DNA of 64,000 bases from Clavelina lepadiformis (taxonomy: Eukaryota > Chordata > Ascidiacea > Aplousobranchia > Clavelinidae): positions 4,092,001 through 4,156,000 of the forward strand of contig NC_135244.1 in NCBI RefSeq assembly GCF_947623445.1, in the 5' to 3' direction. The notes beneath the pieces are model-generated. The model ran no database searches. It was not told the origin of the DNA and saw nothing but the letters and a program-made list of their open reading frames with translations. Shown in pieces: positions 1 through 12,300 of this stretch; the stretch's first letter is position 1; each line of letters opens with the position of its first letter. Made by a program: the position numbers and the translations under genes.

Positions 1-319
1 TACAGTATTAAGTCGTAAAGCTACTGCTTAATGATTGTCGGAGCCTTGTGGAATTTATATGGCATTCAAGCTTTTTGTATATAAGTCTTTCCTTCTTGCC
101 ATACTCGTTCTTCCTACAGTTTTGGTTCTAATTATATAGAATAGGAAAAAATTTTCTCTGATGCATAACGCCACAGCCACAAGCAAAACAAGGAAAGTAG
201 CTTTAGCATTGCCGTGAAAAAGGTTAGAGTTCCTGAGTTTTAACCGCCATCACCATTACGTTGTGTTATTCAGGGATCAAGACAAGGGTTTTAATGTGTT
301 AGCAAGATTGCGGTAAATA
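1..319 (+). other. 5' flank of the adhesion GPCR gene
   Basis: No gene is visible. This AT-rich stretch precedes the first coding exon, whose ATG is at 320, and probably holds promoter and 5' UTR. I see no clear TATA box or start-site motif. Confidence 0.4.
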
Positions 320-368
320 ATGACTACTCTTCGCTGGCCGGTACTTCTTGTACTGATTTCATACTTTG
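320..368 (+). other. Signal-peptide exon of the adhesion GPCR
   Basis: Starts with ATG at 320 and encodes a short N-terminus with a hydrophobic core (WPVLLVLISYF) before a GTAAGT donor at 369. It ends in phase 1 and joins the exon at 1113 to make an Asp codon. The hydrophobic stretch close to the start is why I chose this ATG. Confidence 0.7.
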
Positions 369-3300
369 GTAAGTTAATAAGTGATTATTTTATTCATAAT
401 AGGCCTAAATCTTTACGGTGATGTGATACCTCTACGGTAATTTTAGATTGTAGTTGATTCGGCTAATATATGGATCATATATTTTTGTTTTAGCAAAATT
501 GAAAAAATTAAAACTTAAAAACTGAATTTTATAGTAAGGCTAGCGTTATACATTTTTCAATTTATTGTCAGTTGTTCTTCGCCAAGAACGGCATTATTGT
601 TGGTTCCATAAATAAGCCATGCTCTACATAGGCCACTTTTAACTAAGAGCCTTGAGAACCGCTTTCACAAATGACGTATTGGCAATGTACGATGTTTAAG
701 AAACAAAAAAGTTGTTCTATAAATCGAATAAATCAATAAGTTTGCTATTTATGGTCATTACAAAAGACATCATACTGAGCCTCACCCCGCTGGGTTATGG
801 CTCTTCCTTGTGGGGTGATTGCCCAGAGTCTATCTACTGTTCTTTTTTATGGTGAACTCAGTTATATTGACCATATTAGACCTAATTGTCTTCTTCCCGC
901 AGTCCCATTGCTTTGTTTGTGTTAAAGTTTGTTTTTTAAACCTAAGAAACTTTGAGTTGAATAGTTTGATTTAAGGAAATGAGTTTTCCATGTGTTGCGT
1001 ATTCCATTCATATTATTAATTAGATATTAAATAACTTTTATGATTACTCTGGCTATAATTTGGAAACTGTATTGATATAAATTGCTAACCCTTATCTTTC
1101 CTTTTCATTTAGACGCTTCTCTGCAAATTGATTCAGTATCTCTGGAGAGTGACAGCTTTGTTCGATACTCATTGGTTATCGGCGATCACGTGATAAAGGC
1201 CGATTCACCGCTATCGTCAGCGGAGGGCAAATTTAATGACGTAGAAGTGACGTATACACCTCTGGCTGAAAGTGGGGTCATTTTAAGCGTCCTCGCTTCG
1301 TCAGACTGGATTGCTGTGAGATTAAAGCTTTCCAAAATTGTGCTCACTATGGCAGAGGTAACCGTGGTAGCCAAAAGCAATGACGTCAGACGTTAATTTA
1401 ACATTATTCCTAATTAGAAACACGTATGTTCATAGTAGTTAACATTCCGCCTAATTTAACGAGATGTCTACTTCTATATTGTTGTAAAAGTGTTAATTAC
1501 TTGTTTTGTTATACTAGAAATTGTTTCATTAATTTCAGAAAGGGAAAACCCCAGTTTCCATGCCTTTCGATGAAATCGTTACGATGCCATCAGGCAGGCA
1601 GCTGCTGCAAATAAGACGATCCGGTACAGAGGTAAGCTTATAAGTTTATACTCAAGTTTTGGTTTGTCCGATGATTTTTACAATAGGAACTCGCTTTATT
1701 GAGTTATAATGCAGGATTAAGTAATTGGAAACTGTCCACTTTTCAGCTAATTTTGACGTCAAATAAAGGAAAGTCAACCAGCGTAAGACTTTCTATTCGT
1801 TTGGCAAATCTTCTCGACGAAAGTGCTTCTCTCTACTTGGGTAAATGTTATGGTTAATTAACTTATTAATTATAATTAGTTAATTAATTAGTAAGTTAAA
1901 TAATAAGTTAACTATTTAGTTAATTAAGTATAATTTACCACTTTAACACATTTTACAAGCTAGATGTGTCTTGTGGAGATTGGTTTCATCATATTATCAC
2001 ATTGACCCGTTTCAGGTGTTCCGGTGAGTATTAGTTCAGCCTCTGCCGATATGCCTTGCCTAAGATCTTGTATTCACCGCGTGGTTATAAACGGAGAGTC
2101 TAAAACGCCGTTAAATGACGCTGTGGCATCGTTTAATATCCAACCTTGCCAATCTGGTTCACCGACTGACTGCGCTGAAAATTATTGCTCGAAATATGGC
2201 ATTTGTGAAAAAACTGTTCATTGTAATGAAAAAGTGAGAGGTGAAGTCAAACACACTTTTGACATAAATAAGAAAACCATTTACAAATATGAAATCTAAT
2301 TTTTCTCTATTTTCACAGTTAAAGAAATTGCAATTGACGGAAAAGTGATTAGAACCGAAAACTCACAGGAAAATGACGTAATAACGATAAACGACACGGT
2401 ACAGTGGCTACAGTTTCGCTTCGGTGAGTTAAGATTTGGAATTTACAGTGTTTGCAGTGTGATGAAATTGCGCCTTATAAACCCTGAAAGTCAATACACA
2501 AGATACAAAAACCGACCGTCAATACCAGCGACCAATTCCAAAGATAAACGATTACGACAAGTCCCCATCGACATCAGGATAATACAAATTGAAAAGCTTC
2601 GGCACCGCCACGCTAGAATTCGTAAGTAGTTCGTCAACATTTCCAAAACCTACGCTATCGATAACGTCATTTCCGGTGACATCACAATAACCGATTGTTG
2701 GCATATTGTACACCACGTCATCGCTGGCAGTGTCGCGTTGGCTGTCGCGCTTTATAACTTGTATAGCATCAGAACCCTTAATGTTGCTTTTGTTGATTTT
2801 TAGCGTTAAGGAGCTATTGTTGGCCAGGTGCCCGTTGGCTTCGGTATATACGCTCAGCTTCGGGTCTGCAAAGGTTGTATTGAAATTTCTGTCCCAGTTA
2901 CCCCCAAAATGCTCGTCCTCTGAGTTTCTGTCGCCTTTTACCCACCTGTTGCTCACCACGTCGAAAACATAGTGCTCTGCGCACGTGACTTCATATGACG
3001 AATCGGCGGCCGGTTGCGTTTCTGTCGTTGCTTTGATATCTCCCCTCCGCAAGTCATTACGTTTTGTTTGCACCTTCTTCGAAATCCGAACGCGTATGAC
3101 GTCATCAGGCAATCCATCAGAGTTGGTCTCGATCAAAAGTGACAAAATCTGATGGCTGGTGCATTCGCTCTTCTGATAGAATCCTATAACGAAATAAAAA
3201 CGAGTCAGGTAACCCGTATGAATGACATTCACGGCAGAATGAATTGGAGCGGGACTGCTTCGTCCAAGTTCTATATATGTAGACTTTGAAACCTTGCAAT

Positions 3301-6300
3301 ATTGATGCTTAATTTAGTGCAGTTAATCATACTCAACACGTCTACAGCTTTCGTGGGCGTTTTTATACGTTCTTCGTTGTAATATTTAATAGAAAAATGC
3401 AAAACTATTGAAAATTAGACAATTGTTAGACAAATGCTAATGGTTTGTGACGATTTAACTCACGTTAAAATGTTTTTATCACAAAGTTAAGCTAAAAGCA
3501 TGACAGACACATTCCGACGAGTGATGACGATCAAGAGCGGTAAATGCCAAAATCACAAACCTTTCTTTTGGCTTGATTCAAACGGAATCGCCGGACAGGT
3601 AGTCCACTTGTTTGATATTGGATCAAAGCTGTCTACGTCAGAAAGCACATGAGCACGCGTTTCCGTTTTCCCATTCCGCTTTTTCTGGTTAATCCTTTTT
3701 CCACCCAAAAGATAAAGAGTAGGGCTAGTGTACTGGGAATGGCAGCTTTCATTTTGTCGATCTACAACGACAATCGCTCTCATTTCGCTCACGAAACCCT
3801 TCTTAGTCAGCGTCTCGCTTTTTGAAGACCAGGCTTGGTCACTGGTAGTCACTTCTCTCGACTTCGTGCCAGCAATATCGTTATACTTCTTTACTGTCAC
3901 TTCACCCCTTTCCACTGTGGACCGTGAGCTGATTTTTGAGCAGTAAAATGGATTAAATCGACGAACCCTTATTTTGGTTTCGTTCATCCTCTTACAATAT
4001 TGTGACGTAATAATGTAAAGATAATTGTCGATGGTAACTGCATCGGTGACGTGTTCGTCGGCTCCGGTGGTAAACACGTCAATCAAACGTGGTTTCCATG
4101 GCGACGATGGATCCGTCGCCAACGCGTCGCTATCTTCTTTGAACTCTAGCAGAGCGTAAGAACACCTGACTGCACCCAGACTGTCCACCTGTATGTCCGT
4201 ACGAAGGACGGCCGACAGACTGTTGTTGGTACTGCCCGCGCCGGTGCGGTTCTCTCTTATCTTGCTGACGATTACTTCGTCTATTTTGATTTTGTTTTGC
4301 TTCCCGCACCGCAGAAATTCGACAAAGTTCTGCGCGGCTGACGCCATTGCAGACGAATGTAGGCCGAGCAACCCGCATTCCAAAGAATAAGGCAAAACTC
4401 TTGCCGCTACTTCTACGTCACAGGGAGATTTCCCTAAGTTGCAACTATTGCAGTTTTCGAGTTGATTGATCAAGCCGGTGAACTGAAAATAACTTGTCGC
4501 TGAGAGAAAGTTTTTCACATTGCGATCTGACGAGCGCGTTAGCCATAGACGTAATGATGACGTATGACATTTCTTAATAGGGCTGTGTTGTGCAACTTCC
4601 GTTTCATCTCGCAGTAGCCCAAAGAGTTTGTCAAAATTGGATGTTATCTGAGAAGCTTCCCTGATTTCAGGCAGGAATTTCGCTAGATCTTTGAGTGCAC
4701 TGGGGTCAACCGGGTTCATTTTGGATTCAGGACCTTTTGACCGCGTCCTCAGGTCCAACAGATTGAGCTGACTTTCACGCATGTTGGAGTGAAATAATCC
4801 GCGAAAATATTCGCTTTTTTCAATCAGCGAATCACGCTTGAATCGAATCTTACCCTTATCAGTAAGCACAGTGAAGGTTTCGCACTTTGTCATATTCAAG
4901 AAGCTTTTTACCTGAAAAATATCCATTTTAATTTAAACCATCTGAATGCTAAACTAAATACTTTAAAGTTAAGTTACTTAACAATCAACCTGCAATCACA
5001 GAAGTAGTTCCTTTGCGATATCTCATACCCAACGATACCTTTAGTATCGTAAAAAATTTCTGAATAATCACTTTATGTTTAAACGTTAACCCTCTCCTCA
5101 AATACTGCGATTTCCTATGGAGGGAACAAACAACCAACATATATTTTCTTACTTATCGGCGGCTCATAAATCGAGCAATAAACCTCCCGTGTCGCTTTGT
5201 GCAAGCAAGTTACGGCCATTTACTGCGTACTTAAAACTTTGGAAAATTTGAGGAGCTTTGGTTTAGACATGATTCACTCCCGTTCAAACATTCCATCTTG
5301 TTTGCTACTTGGTTGGCTTCGACAGGCCGGTAGCTTCAGACGCTACAACACGTGTGGTCAGTTTCACTAAACCAACCTTTACCAACGAACGTTAAAAGCC
5401 ACAAAAACTTAACAACAAATTTTCATTTTTGCAACATCATTTTTGCGTCACTGGTCAACAATTGTGAACTTGACCGAACTTAGAACTATTCTCTCCTTCA
5501 CCTGAAAGTTCGCCATAAAAATTTGTTTGTATGACGTCACGACACAAATATAGTTGTTTTCTTATGATTCTGTTAAGTGTGGCACTTTTCTTTAGCTTTT
5601 TATAACTCGACTAGAACTTGTTTCACAGAACCCAATGCTACAGTACAAGTACACGGTCTACAGTTGTCCAGGAAAATAAAAACATTTTTTGACTTGCTTG
5701 ATCAGATCTCAGGTTCGAGTAGCGTTGCACGCACAAAGCCAAAATTTTAGAGCAGAAGCCTAGTCGCATATCGGCAATATCGATAGTTTTTAAACCAGTG
5801 TAAACATTACGCTGAACAGGATTCGATGATATCATTTCGTCCCCTCTGTCTCACGTTTTTAAGCCTTCGTATTGATTTTGTTCGTCGTGACTTGTAATGT
5901 AACACGCACTTATACCTCAACGCTGCATATAGCTATGGGACTACACATTTAGCGCCGCTTTTCTCAGCCCTCGCGTTTATTGATCTTTCGCCTTTGTGAC
6001 GGAAAAACGATGCGAAAAATACTACGTAAATCTCTACCCTTATAAAATATTTAGTAATCCTGTTAAATGCTTATACTTTTTGTTGTATAAGAAGCGATAC
6101 CCAAAAAATATGAGCTTGTTTCGCTTCCTCTTGTATCAGGTTTAGCTGCACAAAAGCGGTAACTCAATCGCTTTCTAACACTTGAGCTCATTGCTGGTCG
6201 TTTTTAAAAGTCGTGATAACGTTCGTCTCATTTTTTCGTAGTCGTGGCCAAGTGCGAAGCATATGTTGGTGGTCTCTGCTTACCGGCCGTCTGACACCTT

Positions 6301-9300
6301 CGCAAAGGCAGGCTACCACTGGGCTTAGCGGTCTGCAAGCGATTGGTGCGTTTTTAACCTGTGACCTCATTGCATCACAAAGACACAACAATTGCTACCA
6401 CGCAACCATCTTCCGCCCACCACTAACGTACAGTATTACGACACTTTCTATTGCGACTTCATACCCACTCCTCTGTGACTAACCTTATTCTGGTTCCAGG
6501 AAAACTTTTATAATGAAATACTCTTTTGTGGTGGAACTGACCAACCTAAAACGCTTTCTATGAAACGCTACAGGCCTAAGCCTGCTTGCACTGAATTCCG
6601 CGGTTTTATAGGTTAATATTCCATATCAGCGCTATATCCTGCCTAAACCCGTAATGCGATTAAAGTAGTTAAACGCTTTTTAAAAGATCATACACTTGAC
6701 CGTCTTGTCTATTAGTTACGTGATTCTTTTCTGCTTGTGGATAGTAGCTACATATTGCGGACAAATCTAAATTCCACAAATATACAATAACCATCTCATT
6801 GGCACTTGAATTCTAACAATTGTGACGAAATAATTCACTTTATGACAGCTCCCGCAAAAGTGTTGCCTCAATGAACGTAAGATGACCCGGATATTATTAG
6901 GCTTATGTTTGTGAACGTCATCACGGGGCAATGCTGTGAACGAGTTTGATGCAACGCTGCAGCTACATAAGGTAATAGCGTGTGAGTGTGCCTGATGCAA
7001 TTCCAACGCGGTGCTAAAACAGTTGCAATCACGAGGTTTTATGTGACTAACAGTAGGCCTATACGTCGGTGTGGCAAAACCGCATTGTCGCAATAATGAC
7101 CCGATTAAATGGTCTAATCCCACTACGAATGTGGAATCAGCACAACAGCAAAATAATTGTACGTCAGTAATGATTTTTATTTAAATCTAGTCGGAGGTAG
7201 GTGTTTTTCAGGGTTTTTTTAATGTTGTTAATTTGTTGGATTCGTTCAAGGGTTGAGTTTTTCTTTTTGTCTAGTACTCCGTTTCACATTTACGCGCCTT
7301 TGCACTGCAGCGTGTTACCTTCGCAGTTGAAACCGCTCGCACAAAAAGTGGGTGGCTTTTTGAGGTTGTCGTTTTCGTTTCATATATTAAATATGTCTTA
7401 CAAAGACAGATGGTTGTGTTTTCTGAAACGTCAATACGAAATGAGCCGCATTGACCCGGGCCTTGCAAATGCCTTGACGGTCTTGAACTCCAAACAAAAG
7501 AGCTTTAGAAAGCAAATTATCCAATTACACTGGCCCGACATAGTGACGTCGAACAAACGTCACACTTATCACTTTACATGCCGCTTGTATCGAAAAATCA
7601 CGCTTCGGTGAACGCTTCCGGTCTTGTGTGAACTTTGTTTCATTCTTTTTCCGCGCGGAAGCTGAATTTCTCACATAAGGTTTATCAAGGAAGCAGTAAA
7701 CCTAACAAACTATCGTGATTAGCCGGCTACTTGCGCGAAGACAACTTCAGGATTTTCCGCTTCGTAAGTCGTTACATCCACTTCCTTCCCACATCGTTTG
7801 ATAGACTTCGTGTGCGGGGAGGTTTATATAAAATAGGCTAAAGATGGATCTAACAGGCTTTATAAAAGATTCAGTTCTTTTTGCTAATTAAGACACCACC
7901 TACATTAGCATTATATTATTTCAGTCTCTCACGGTTATATGAGCACCTGCTACTAAGTGAAATGTCCGAGTTTTCGTGTAGTAAGAGTTGTACAATACCG
8001 AAACGATTTAGAAAAATCCAGTCATAATGCTGACGTTAAAATTTTGAAAAAGTTATTCTCTTTATCTTGAATCCACCCTGTAGCCGGTAATCATTATTTT
8101 AGGTTTATTTAGTTATAGGAAATGTATTCAACCATAAAAAACATTGCGGTGCAGACTAAAATATTTGTAAATCTGCACAAAACTTGTGAAATCATTCTCT
8201 GTCTGTCCTAAATCTAAAGACAAACATTTGAGAACGTATTCAAACATTATTACCAAACACTTTTATGTTGTCACCTGCTTTGACCCAGAAACTGGAGAAA
8301 GGCCTTGATTACGATCGTACGTATGACAAGTCTATTCAACTCGAGAATGACACCTATATCTCGTACATCATATAATGTTATTTGCTAAAGTTCAATCTCA
8401 CATATATTTCTCTCAAAGGGTTTGAGCCCGCGTCAATTGCAAATTTGCGATGGAGGATGAAATGAAAGAATAATTTTTGTTTATGCCGCCTTGGCTTCGC
8501 TTGTCAAATATGACCGACAGTTTTCTCCCAAATCTTGCCTGTAACGGTTCGCTTTGCAAAAAATAGTTTTAAGGTTTCTCACTGGGTCTGGTAAAATTTT
8601 TTCCAAAATAAAGCTTTTGCTTGACTGAGCTTTTAGCATTTACCAGCGTAACTTTGTACAGTGAATAGTAAGGACTACCGGGTCTCTGCACTCAATAGTT
8701 TTCAAAAAATATTGCTATAAAATATACATTCAACTCCTGGGATCAAATTGTTTTCATTTTACAGACGAATTAATTTTCCTTCATGGCTTGGAAATTCAGA
8801 GTCTTAGTGAAAACATGAACGTGACTTTGAGACCAGGTGGTTTTAAAATGAAATTTTATTTGCAAATCTCACCTTATGACAACGAGAATTATTTGAACTA
8901 CACAAACAATTTCAAAACAAAGGTAATAAAGGTTCGATATCGTATATGGCCGGACACTGTACATAGGTGTTAATGAAATTGTTTTTAAATTTAAGTTTAC
9001 ATTATTTATTCAGGAATTTGAATTAAGCGGGTTTGACAAGAACGCTTATCTAGCCTGGCCTGTTTCTTCTTCCAAGATGAGACTCGTGTTGCTAAAAGTA
9101 GACAGACCATGTAGTTTAAGGATTTTAGTCCGTGGATGCGGAAAATTCAGCTTCGAGCCAATCGCGTTGCATTTTCTTCCACCACTCCGTAAGATTTCAT
9201 TAAAGTTGTTTTTATGTTTTATGACATCACAGAATTACTTTTAATAGCCCCACTGTAGAAACGCGTCCAATTGAAGACAATTTATGTCCATTATCTAAAG

Positions 9301-12300
9301 ATTTTATAAATGTAGTCTTAACAATTTTCAAGTTGGGGGAAAGCGTAAAAACCGATTTGGCACTGCCAATAAAACAAGCTTATATTCATCAGAATGGGAA
9401 CTGTTATTTCAAGCAAACCTGACCAGATCATCACGAGACAACTTTCTTCACTACGGAGTAGCAAACGAAAAGCATTCCGTGGGCGATTTTTCTGCTTTAG
9501 GAAAATCGAATACTCCTCCACCTATCAGAAACAGAATCTTGGATGTGTTGCCCGCTTATGGAGGTCTAAGGTTTAATATCAAGTTGGAAGTTTGGGACAA
9601 TTTTGGGGTTAAATCGTCATGGAATTTCAGTGAGAACTGCAACGACAAATTCTGCCTTTGCAGACAAGTGCAAAGTCTCATCTCTCGTTCTCAGAAGAAA
9701 GGTGAAATCAGCAAACCCACCTTTTGTGATTGGTCAACTTACAAAGACGCGGGTTTTTCTGGTAATAATATAGGTAATAAACAAAAACTCAGCTGAAGAT
9801 GTTGGCTATATTTGCAATAAGATATTTCTATTCACATATATATATACCTATACTGCACTGTAGTTAAATATATAAAAATCTTTAAAATTTCCAGAACGTG
9901 ATGCTTGAGTCGCTTTTTAGTCAGTTTTAGTCGGAAATTATAAATTTTACGTTTCTGTAACGTTATGAGCTATAGTAAAATGCTTGGCTGTTCTTACAAC
10001 GATAACATTCTTTCTTTTATTAGATGTTGCTTTCATTCGTCTGCTGATGAGTCGCAAAGTTTCCAGTTTGGATCAATTTCATTTTCTTCCTGGGGTAAAG
10101 ATTATGTTAACTAACCAATCAGCGCTCATCACCGTGAACACAACCTCTCAGTGCGCCACCGCGTGTCTGAAACAGAAGCATCCGCCTTGCACGACTTTTG
10201 ACGTCAGTGATGCTCCAACACAAACGTCATTGCAATGTCGCATGGCAACTGGTGACACATTGGCTAACAATCGGCTTGTTAAGGGTGCCGGTTTTAGCAC
10301 TCATGTTTTAACAGGTGATTGATAAAACTTAAAAGGTAAACAAACAGCTTGGGCTTGTTCTATGCTGCTGTGTAGGTCAGTTATATATATTATATTCTAT
10401 TGCTATTTTCAGCTAAATCCTAAACGCTTCAACACTTGACAGCTTTAGAATATTTGCTCAAGCAAGTCAAGCATGTCATGGTAATCCATGACACTTAGAC
10501 ACCAGGCAGTTTCCTTAAGACCTTAGTTTATTTCACACGCTGCTTATAGGCTTGGCTAGGCGACCAAACCAACAATGCAGACTGATAAGGCATCAGTGTT
10601 ATTTGCTGAAAGTATTAAGTCTAATTGTTTCGCGTAGACATTACAACCAGACCAGATGCTGGATTCCAGTGCAAATGTGTCAACCAAATGACAGGAGTCA
10701 GATGCAAGGACAACAACGAAATCAACAAAACATTTCGAGAGACTGTTACTTTACAATCTGGGCAAATGGAGTATGTTGATTAGGCCTTAGAGTTTGATGT
10801 TATTTGTTATTAAAGACAATTTACTAAGTCATGTATTAATAAACAATTTACCAGCATTTAGGAGCAAACAAACCAACAATCACCAATCAAAGTTAATCAC
10901 AAGCTCGAAACGTTTGCTAAATAAAGAAGAATGATAATTTCTTGGCTTTTGTATTTATTCTTTAAATTTACCAATAATTTACGAACAACTTTCTTTAGCA
11001 TCAACTGTCGTCGGCTCAAAGAGACCTCGATCATAAAAGTCGAATTTGCCCAAATAAAGAACAGACCCAATCATGGCAATTTCGCTACAACAAGTGTTTT
11101 GGCGCTTATACAAGCGCTGTGCGCTGGCAAACAGGTTAATTTCCTTTCTTAATATATCTAAAAACGTCTTGTGTTAGAACATTAACATTAATGGAATGCA
11201 TAACTTACTTGAATTTTTCGTTAAAAGCGTTGTGTTATGGACATTGATCGCGTGAGCGCTCTGCTGCCGCTTGCGTCGTACGCTTCATTAGAAGTTCGTT
11301 ACGTTTGCGAAGATTTGGATTTCGATTCAAAAAGAAGCAAACTTAACCCGGTATCGGGGGAAGATAAAAACAATTTAGGCAAGCATATGTCGATTAAGTA
11401 AAAACTTACTCGAAAATTGTAAGGGAATGTGAAGTGTGGAAATATACACTTATGCAAACTTTTGTCGTTGGTTATTACAGAGCATGATAATGGACATAGT
11501 CTTTTGTTTGTAAACTTCTGTTTATTAAAGTTATCTAATTTGTCTTTTGTCTCACAGATGATGATGAGCATCTAACGTCCTTCCAAGCCGAGAAAGACAC
11601 TTTTTCCAGGTACAAAAGTGATGACGAAGAAGATCTTTCGGAAACCGAAGGATTTCTTCTCGATCTTATGCAAGGAGCAGACGAGACGCCGGAGGCCACA
11701 ACGTCATTTCTGACCAACTCCAGCACCCGGGATTTTACAACCGCGCTCACCTCAAATGAACCGTCGTGAGTTGAATGTTATATTAATTATTATTGCACAC
11801 AGGGTTGTTGTTATGTAAATGTTGGGTGGTAAGCAATTTAAAATATGAGTTCCTTATCTTTTCAGCACAACCACTGCCAGTCAGGTCGAAACATCTCCTT
11901 TGATGACATCATATCTTCATGTTGTCTCTACGCTTCCTGACGCAACCACCGATGTCAACATCACCGTGCAAAATACAAGTGCACATGTAAGTAAGCTTCT
12001 TGACAGCGACTAATATTTTAAAGTTCCTTTTTGACTATTTTTTGTTTTCTCTTTCAACAGACTTTAACTACAAAGCTCCTTCCTGTCAAACGTATGTGTC
12101 CCGCTATTGTGGTCAGAGGTTCTTGGTTTAGGTCCAGTCTGCCAGGGTTGGTCAAGGCCCAGTGTCCCGATGGTATATGAACGAATATGCAAAAAATATC
12201 GAAAATTTGGACATTTTTATTGTTCAGTCTGAGTTAAAAATTTAAGTTAATACCATGTGTGCCAATAGTTTTAACAAAGCTTTCAATCATTTTTGTAATG

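Noticed and set aside
6767..7123. 118-codon frame on the minus strand
   Set aside because: Composition looks random, with no signal peptide, helix pattern or family motif.
7201..7611. 136-codon open frame on the plus strand in the long receptor intron
   Set aside because: The part from an internal Met at 7393 has plausible codon use, but there is no domain, no conserved motif and no clear splice context. It could be a small gene, but I cannot support it.
10552..10779. 75-codon plus-strand frame over the EGF-like exon
   Set aside because: The alternative frame of exon 10638-10770 gives EGF cysteines and the correct phase on both sides, so this longer frame is a shadow.
11228..11350. Receptor exon with a sushi-like look (YASLEVRYVCEDLDF)
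   Set aside because: Kept only as doubtful. The frame is open and phase 0 fits both sides, but skipping it also keeps the frame, and the acceptor of the next exon at 11569 is not the best nearby AG.
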